Source: Mycolicibacterium sp. HK-90
GTDB taxonomy: Bacteria > Actinomycetota > Actinomycetes > Mycobacteriales > Mycobacteriaceae
Direction: 5' to 3'
Assembly (NCBI RefSeq): GCF_030486405.1
Contig: NZ_CP129613.1
Span: 5,518,001-5,582,000 of the forward strand
DNA: 64,000 bases
Made by a program: the position numbers and the translations under genes. Positions within the stretch are counted from its first letter, which is position 1. Every line of letters starts with the position of its first letter. This document shows, piece by piece, positions 58,932 through 64,000 of this stretch. Under the pieces are notes generated by a model. It saw nothing but the letters and a program-made list of their open reading frames with translations. It did no database searches and was not told where the DNA came from.

Positions 58932-59873
58932 ATGCCAGACGTCGAACCGGCCGGCCGCGCATCACCGCCCACTGCCCGCGTGGTGGCCATCCTGGATTTT
59001 CTGTCCCGCCATCCACAGGAGCGGTTCGGGCTGTCCGAGCTGACCCGCCGGGTCGGGCTGAGCAAGCCCACCTGTCTCGGCATCCTCACCACCCTCACCG
59101 AATCCGGCTACTTGGTGCGCGAGACCGCCGACGACGGCGACGGGCGGGGTGACGGGAAGCGACGGGACAAGTCCTACCGGCTCGGCCCGGCGCTGATCAC
59201 CCTCGGCCACATGGCCCAGGAGTCGATGCGCGTCAACCCGTCGGCGCGGGCCGAATTGCTCTCGCTGTCAGCCACTTTCAATACGTCCGCGGGCCTGTCG
59301 GCGGTCGTCGATGACCGGATCACCGTCCTCGAGCTGGTCGGCCCGGCGGGACGCGACCCCGGCGTGCAGGTCGGGCAGAGCTATCCGTTCGCACCGCCCG
59401 TCGGCCTGATGTTCGTGCTGTGGGACGACGACGCGCTTCGAGCCTGGCTGGCGAAGGCGCCCACGGTGCCGCTACGCACCGAATCGGCTCGGCTGCAGAG
59501 GGTGATCGAAAACTGCCGTACCGACGGTTATCTGGTGGAGCGACTGACACCAGGGGGACGCCGGCTCTACGCGTTGATGGCCGGGATGTCGACCAACCTG
59601 CCCGACGAGCTGCGCGCGCTGCTCAGCGAGCTGGTGTCCGACATCGGCGAGCGCGTGTACCTGCGTGATGAGGAGCCGGGCCATCGCACCCCTCATGACA
59701 TCAGCGTCATCTCCGCGCCGGTGTTCGACCATTACCAGCGTCAGGTCATGGCGGCGTCCCTGCACATCGGAACGGCGTTGACGGACAAGGAGATCACCGA
59801 GCGGGCGCGCGCGCTGGTGGCGACGGCAGACGCCGTCACCAAGCAGCTCGGCGGCACCAAGCCGCGCCGCTGA
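58932..59873 (+). CDS. IclR-family transcription regulator
   Basis: 313-aa regulator: winged helix about 15-80 (GLSELTRRVGLSKPTCLGILTTLTESGYLVR), then the IclR effector domain (QSYPFAPPVGLMFVLWDDDAL). AGGAGG 4 nt before the ATG decides the start. Diverges from the Rv3531c-like unit and shares its KstR site and a 16-bp palindrome, so it may add a second, ligand-driven control. Not recalled in the M. tuberculosis locus. Confidence 0.9.
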   Translation: MPDVEPAGRASPPTARVVAILDFLSRHPQERFGLSELTRRVGLSKPTCLGILTTLTESGYLVRETADDGDGRGDGKRRDKSYRLGPALITLGHMAQESMRVNPSARAELLSLSATFNTSAGLSAVVDDRITVLELVGPAGRDPGVQVGQSYPFAPPVGLMFVLWDDDALRAWLAKAPTVPLRTESARLQRVIENCRTDGYLVERLTPGGRRLYALMAGMSTNLPDELRALLSELVSDIGERVYLRDEEPGHRTPHDISVISAPVFDHYQRQVMAASLHIGTALTDKEITERARALVATADAVTKQLGGTKPRR

Positions 59874-59914
59874 TCCCGCGGCGCATCACCCATCAGCCGC
59901 GGCGGCGCGGCGTA

Positions 59915-60745
59915 TCAGTCGGCGCCAGGTTTGGTGAACAGGTAGATCCGGTACGCGAAGCCCCCGGTTTCCAATTCGCGGTAGACCCTTCCGTTCTTCA
60001 TGTCCATGTCATCGCGTAGCCCGAACAGCTGCTTCAGTGCGCGCCGGTCGCCCTTGCTCATGCCGGCCAGGTCCCATCGTGTCTGCATCCCGCGCATCAC
60101 CTCGACCCTGACGTCGCGTTGCGAGATCAACTGCAGGCGCGCCTTGGCCAGCGCCGCGTCCCAGTCGTCGAGCAGTTCCTTCGGTCGGGAATCCGTGTAG
60201 AGGAAATGCCCTCCCGGGATCAACACACGCGCCACCTCATCCAGGAAAACCCCGAGGTGCGGGTAGCAATGGGAAGACTCGACATTGATCACAGCGTCGA
60301 ATGATTCGTCGGGGAATGGCAGGTCCTCAGCGTTCCCGCTGACGAAATCCAGGTTGGGTATCTGATGGCGTTTGCGGCAGAACTCGATGCCGGCAGAGTT
60401 CAAGTCCAACCCCGTATAGGAGGCGGGCCGATGGGTGCGGGTGAGATAGGAGGCGCCGCCGCCGTGGCCGCAACCGACCTCCAGCACCCGCTTACCCGTG
60501 AGGTCGCCCGCTTGCGTGGCAGTGGCGTGGTAAAGCTGGAGGGGGTATCGGTTGGGTTCGTCGGACTCTTCCAGCTTCAGCCCCAGCGGAGGGTCCTCTT
60601 CGTAGCCGTTGTTCATCATCACGATGTCGTGGGCCGAGAGTCGGCGGGTCATCCACGGGTAGCTGTACCTGGTCAGCGTGGGAAGAAGCTTCCAGCCGAT
60701 CGGGTTGTAGAGCCGACCGATATAGAGCCGGTCTTTGAGAGCCAT
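59915..60745 (-). CDS. SAM-dependent methyltransferase (PDIM-type, Rv2952-like)
   Basis: 276-aa class I methyltransferase: NGYEEDPP, RVLEVGCGHGGGASYLTRTHRPASYTGLDLN (SAM motif I, about 83-112) and EDLPFPDESFDAVINVESSHCYPHL. Strongly resembles phthiotriol dimycocerosate methyltransferases; in rapid growers such proteins also methylate glycopeptidolipid sugars or fatty acids. Substrate unknown. Start at the ATG 60745, GGGAG 8 nt upstream; the long open frame to 61024 runs through the gap and the hemophore gene. Confidence 0.87.
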   Translation of the reverse strand: MALKDRLYIGRLYNPIGWKLLPTLTRYSYPWMTRRLSAHDIVMMNNGYEEDPPLGLKLEESDEPNRYPLQLYHATATQAGDLTGKRVLEVGCGHGGGASYLTRTHRPASYTGLDLNSAGIEFCRKRHQIPNLDFVSGNAEDLPFPDESFDAVINVESSHCYPHLGVFLDEVARVLIPGGHFLYTDSRPKELLDDWDAALAKARLQLISQRDVRVEVMRGMQTRWDLAGMSKGDRRALKQLFGLRDDMDMKNGRVYRELETGGFAYRIYLFTKPGAD

Positions 60746-60923
60746 GGCCGATTCTCCCAAATGCGGAAGTTTGCTGGAGACGAAATACTCGAACAAGTCT
60801 TCGCGAAATAGCCGCCACTGTTCGTCACCCGCGGTTTGCGGCGTCAGATGCAGACGAGCCGGCGCACTCGTGGCGATGGCCGACGCCGAACAGCTCGGCG
60901 CCGCCCAGCCGCGGCGGAGCCCC

Positions 60924-61250
60924 TCAGTAGTTGTTGCAGGTGTCGAAAACGGTCTGCAGCAATCCGAGGTACGGCTGGTTGGCCGGTTGCGCAGCGATGC
61001 CCTCAGCCATGCGCTGGCGCTCATCCCGCGGCGCGTCCAGGAACTGTTGCAGAACCGACTGCACCGCCGGTGATGCCCCGGCCATCGGACTCTGCGCGTT
61101 CACAGCGCCCATCACCTGCGAATAGTTGCAGGTGGTATTCACGGCCGAATCCAGCCTGGGATCTGCGGACGCGATTCCCGCGCCGGCCGACAACGATATT
61201 GCCAAGGTGCCGACGGCGACAGCCACTTTGATCGGCGATAGTTCTTTCAT
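60924..61250 (-). CDS. Hemophore-related secreted protein (Rv0203-like)
   Basis: 108-aa exported protein: signal peptide about 1-29 (KVAVAVGTLAISLSAGAGIASA), then a small helical domain beginning DPRLDSAVNTTCNYSQVMGAVNAQSP and ending TVFDTCNNY, with the two cysteines C41 and C104 of the hemophore family. Rv0203 and relatives bind haem and pass it to MmpL3/MmpL11 (from memory). AGGAGG 7 nt before the ATG. Lies directly downstream of an mmpL gene on the same strand. Confidence 0.85.
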   Translation of the reverse strand: MKELSPIKVAVAVGTLAISLSAGAGIASADPRLDSAVNTTCNYSQVMGAVNAQSPMAGASPAVQSVLQQFLDAPRDERQRMAEGIAAQPANQPYLGLLQTVFDTCNNY

Positions 61251-61397
61251 TTGCGGACCTCCTCCCCCCGATGTCCGGACTCTACCCGCCGATCGTGAAT
61301 GCGCTTGCGCGTTTTGGCAATTTGCTGCTTTGTCGACGAGTTTTATTGATTTCCACAAGAAATAGTTCGCCGCACCGCGATGCGCGGGCACCGGGAG

Positions 61398-64000
61398 TCA
61401 GCGCTGGTCCGGCGGCAGCAGGAGCGACCGCACCACCGGCCGCGGAGCGGTGTCCCGCAGCAGCGCGCTGGCCGGCCGCTGGCGCACCCGTTGCGGCCAC
61501 CAGAACCACGGGCCCAGCAGCGCGGCGATGGACGGGGTCATGAGCGCACGCACGACGAGGGTGTCCAACAACAGGCCGATACCGATCGTGGAACCCACCT
61601 GGCCGATGATGCGCAGATCACTGACCACCATCGACATCATCGTGAACGCGAAGACCAGACCCGCTGCGGTGACCACCTTTCCACTGCCGCCCATGGCCCG
61701 GATGATCCCCGTATTGATGCCCGCATGGATTTCCTCCTTCATCCGGGACACCAGCAGCAGGTTGTAGTCGGAACCGACCGCCAACAGAACGATCACGGAC
61801 ATCGCGAGCACCAGCCAGTGCAGGTGTATCCCGAGAATGTGCTGCCAGATCAGGACCGAGAGCCCGAACGCCGCACCCAGTGAAATCGCCACCGTGCCAA
61901 CGATGACCAGCGCGGCGATCAGGCTGCGCGTCACCAGCAGCATGATGACGAAGATGAGACACAGCGCGGCCACGCCCGCTATCAACAAGTCGTAGGTCGA
62001 GCCGTCGCGCATGTCCTTGAACGTCGGGGCCGTGCCGGCCAGGTACACCCTGGCGTTCTCCAGAGGAGTCAGCTTGAGTGCCTCCTGCGCCGCGTTGACC
62101 ACCGAGTCGACGCGGGAGATGCCTTCGGGCGTCGCCGGATCCCCGCGGTGCGAGATGATGAAACGGACCGACTTTCCGTCGGGCGAGAAGAACAGGTTCA
62201 TCGCACGTTGGAAGTCCTCGTTCTCGAGCACTTCGGGCGGAAGGTAAAAGGAGTCGTCGTTTCGGGCGGCGTCGAAGGCCTGTCCCATCGCGGTGGCGTT
62301 CTCGCTCATCTCGTCCATCAGGGCGAAGGTTCCGGCCATGGTGCTGTGCATCGTCAGAAGCGCGGATCGCATCGTCTGCATGCTCGCGATCATCTTCGGG
62401 AACTGCCCCATCAGCTGAGGCATCAGCACATTCAGCTTGTCGGTCTCCTGGCTGAGATCACGCATCTGGTCGGAGACGGCGTCGACACCGTCGAGCGCGT
62501 CGAACAGAGATCTCGTCGACCAGCAGAATGGGATGTTGAAGCAATGCGGTTCCCAGTAGAAATAGTTGCGGATCGGCCGGAAGAAGTCGTCGAAATCGGC
62601 GACGTGGTCACGCAGTTCATCGGTGACCTCGGCCAATTCGCGCGTATCCGCCGTCATTCGATTCGTCGTGCTGACCATTTGTTGACCGATACCGTAGAGC
62701 CGTTGCGTGATGTTGATCAGCGTGGTGATGTCATCGGCCTGCTTCAACAGGTCCTTCATCCGATTTCGCTGGAAGGGCATCACCTGCTGCTGATTGGCAC
62801 TCTGCAGGCTGAGCAGAAAAGGTATCGACGTCCGGTCGATCGGGTTGCCTTCGGGACGCGTTATCGCCTGCACCCGTGATATGCCCTGAACGGCGAAGAT
62901 TCCCTTCGCCACCTTGTTCACTACGAGCAGATCGGCCGGATTGCGCATATCGTGGTCGGCCTCGAGCATCAAGATGTCGGGCGTCATCCGGGACTGCGGG
63001 AAGTGCCTCTCGGCGGCCGCGTAACCGACATTGGCCGGAATGTCAGCGGGCACATACAGGCGGTCGTTGTAGCTGGTCTTGTAGGCCGGTAGTGCCAACA
63101 ACCCGGTCAGCGCGATCACGCAGGCCGTCACCAGGATTGGCGCCGGCCACCGGACGATCGCCGTCGCGAGCCGCCGCCACCGGCGGACGACGATCTTGCG
63201 CTTGGGTTCGAACAGTCCGAAACGGCCACCCACCGCGAGCACGGCCGGTATGAGCGTGAGTGCGACCGCGACCGCGACAACCATCGCCACGGCGGTCGGA
63301 ACGCCCATCGTCTGGAAATAGGGCAGGCGAGCGAAACTCAGGCAGAAAATCGCTCCGGCGATGGTCAACCCCGAACCCAGAACCACCTTGGCCACACTGT
63401 GAAAGGTGGTGTAAAACGCCGTTTCCCGGTCTTCTCCCGCTTGCCGCGCCTCTTGATATCGCCCGAGGAAGAAGATGCCGTAGTCGGTTCCCACCGCGAT
63501 GCCGAGCGATACCAACAGGTTGACCGCGAACGTCGACAATCCGATCACCTGGTGCATGCCGAGGAAGGCCACCACTCCACGGGCCGCCTGAACCTGGATC
63601 CCCACCATGACCAGAAGAAGGACCGCCGTGATCACCGAACGGTAGACCAGCAGCAGCATTGCCAGGATCACCACGAGGGTGACGATGGTGATCTTGATGA
63701 TGGACTTGTCCCCGGCATGGTTCATGTCCGCGACCAGGGGCGCGGGCCCGGTGACGTAGGCCTTCAGCCCCTCGGGTGGCGGAGTGCGGTCCACGATGCC
63801 GCGGATCGCCTCGACCGATTCGGTTGCCAGGGATTCGCCTTGATTGCCTGCGAGATTCAGCTGGACGTAGACCGCCTTGTCATCGGCGCTCTGGACCGCG
63901 GGCGCGGTGAGAGGGTCTCCCCAGTAGTCCTGCACATGCTGCACGTGGCGGGTGTCGGCCTTCAGCTGCCGCACCAGGTCGTCGTAATAACGATGCGCCT
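61398..64000 (-). CDS. MmpL-family RND transporter (5' part off window)
   Basis: At least 867 visible residues of an RND lipid exporter or related transporter. A first group of transmembrane helices begins at about residue 98 ([23 protein letters not shown]) and includes the charged segment [17 protein letters not shown] large extracytoplasmic loop follows, then the second group with [20 protein letters not shown]. The reading frame continues to the window edge as [15 protein letters not shown], so about 80-120 N-terminal residues, including TM1, are missing. Substrate unknown; the hemophore-like neighbour allows a haem link. Confidence 0.92.
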   Translation of the reverse strand, partial: AHRYYDDLVRQLKADTRHVQHVQDYWGDPLTAPAVQSADDKAVYVQLNLAGNQGESLATESVEAIRGIVDRTPPPEGLKAYVTGPAPLVADMNHAGDKSIIKITIVTLVVILAMLLLVYRSVITAVLLLVMVGIQVQAARGVVAFLGMHQVIGLSTFAVNLLVSLGIAVGTDYGIFFLGRYQEARQAGEDRETAFYTTFHSVAKVVLGSGLTIAGAIFCLSFARLPYFQTMGVPTAVAMVVAVAVALTLIPAVLAVGGRFGLFEPKRKIVVRRWRRLATAIVRWPAPILVTACVIALTGLLALPAYKTSYNDRLYVPADIPANVGYAAAERHFPQSRMTPDILMLEADHDMRNPADLLVVNKVAKGIFAVQGISRVQAITRPEGNPIDRTSIPFLLSLQSANQQQVMPFQRNRMKDLLKQADDITTLINITQRLYGIGQQMVSTTNRMTADTRELAEVTDELRDHVADFDDFFRPIRNYFYWEPHCFNIPFCWSTRSLFDALDGVDAVSDQMRDLSQETDKLNVLMPQLMGQFPKMIASMQTMRSALLTMHSTMAGTFALMDEMSENATAMGQAFDAARNDDSFYLPPEVLENEDFQRAMNLFFSPDGKSVRFIISHRGDPATPEGISRVDSVVNAAQEALKLTPLENARVYLAGTAPTFKDMRDGSTYDLLIAGVAALCLIFVIMLLVTRSLIAALVIVGTVAISLGAAFGLSVLIWQHILGIHLHWLVLAMSVIVLLAVGSDYNLLLVSRMKEEIHAGINTGIIRAMGGSGKVVTAAGLVFAFTMMSMVVSDLRIIGQVGSTIGIGLLLDTLVVRALMTPSIAALLGPWFWWPQRVRQRPASALLRDTAPRPVVRSLLLPPDQR

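Noticed and set aside
60746..61024. N-terminal extension of the PDIM-type methyltransferase
   Set aside because: It runs through the intergenic gap and into the hemophore-like gene on the same strand in another frame, while the ATG at 60745 has a Shine-Dalgarno and gives the family's length.

Overview
The window is chromosomal DNA from a high-GC actinobacterium, almost certainly a fast-growing Mycobacterium (Mycolicibacterium). Evidence is a complete mce4 sterol-import operon, the otsA trehalose gene, a phoP response-regulator gene and a cholesterol side-chain/ring-degradation cluster. Its gene order follows the M. tuberculosis Rv3492c-Rv3531c block as I remember it. PE/PPE genes that interrupt that block in M. 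tuberculosis are absent, and several extra enzymes are present. I see no insertion sequence, prophage or CRISPR array.

Layout: (1) 1-2.1 kb: partial phoP (-), a divergent gene for a protein built from 13 exact decapeptide repeats, tRNA-Thr(TGT) and a small HNH endonuclease. (2) 2.2-8.9 kb: a large LuxR-type ATPase regulator and four exported proteins (FN3-like, GH5-like glycosidase, cutinase-like esterase, D-Ala-D-Ala dipeptidase). (3) 8.97-16.2 kb: a molybdenum hydroxylase cluster (large subunit, CoxG, FAD subunit, 2Fe-2S subunit), then a beta-hydroxyacid-dehydrogenase-like enzyme, an SDR and an enoyl-CoA hydratase. (4) 16.4-19.3 kb: three tandem paralogous small secreted four-cysteine proteins, a 54-aa ORF and otsA. 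(5) 19.4-29.8 kb: mce4 operon on the minus strand (yrbE4A-yrbE4B-mce4A-F-mas4A-mas4B). (6) 30.1-35.2 kb: hsd4A, fdxD, fadE26, fadE27, fadD17. (7) 35.3-40.5 kb: accessory genes (epimerase-like SDR, TetR, AraC, VOC protein, gabD2, methyltransferase). (8) 40.6-53.3 kb: a nitronate-monooxygenase-like gene, fadD19, echA19, nitroreductase, cyp142, an ADC-like protein, two LLM flavoproteins, a DUF35 protein, ltp4, ltp3, an NTF2-like protein and a gamma-carbonic anhydrase. (9) 53.3-58.8 kb: lipoprotein-like gene, kshA, a His/Cys-rich partner, sulfotransferase, SDR and a DUF1214-like protein. (10) 58.9-64 kb: IclR regulator, PDIM-type methyltransferase, hemophore-like protein and a partial MmpL transporter.

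How it works together: Mce4 imports sterol. Cyp142 oxidises the side-chain terminus and FadD19/FadD17 form CoA esters. FadE26-FadE27, EchA19 and Hsd4A run beta-oxidation, Ltp3/Ltp4 with the DUF35 protein probably cleave by retro-aldol chemistry, and KshA starts ring opening by 9-alpha-hydroxylation. Six sites match the KstR operator TnnAACnnGTTnnA (five perfect, one with 1 mismatch). They sit in front of the mce4 operon and in the fdxD/fadE26, fadD19/echA19, Rv3520c-like/DUF35 and Rv3531c-like/IclR divergent regions, and before kshA, so most of regions 5-9 looks like one regulon. Many other genes have a TANNNT hexamer 6-7 nt before the start codon, consistent with leaderless mRNAs.

There is no gene-free stretch longer than 300 bases. 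Function and family calls come from reading the translated sequence and from memory of mycobacterial genomes; no database search was run.
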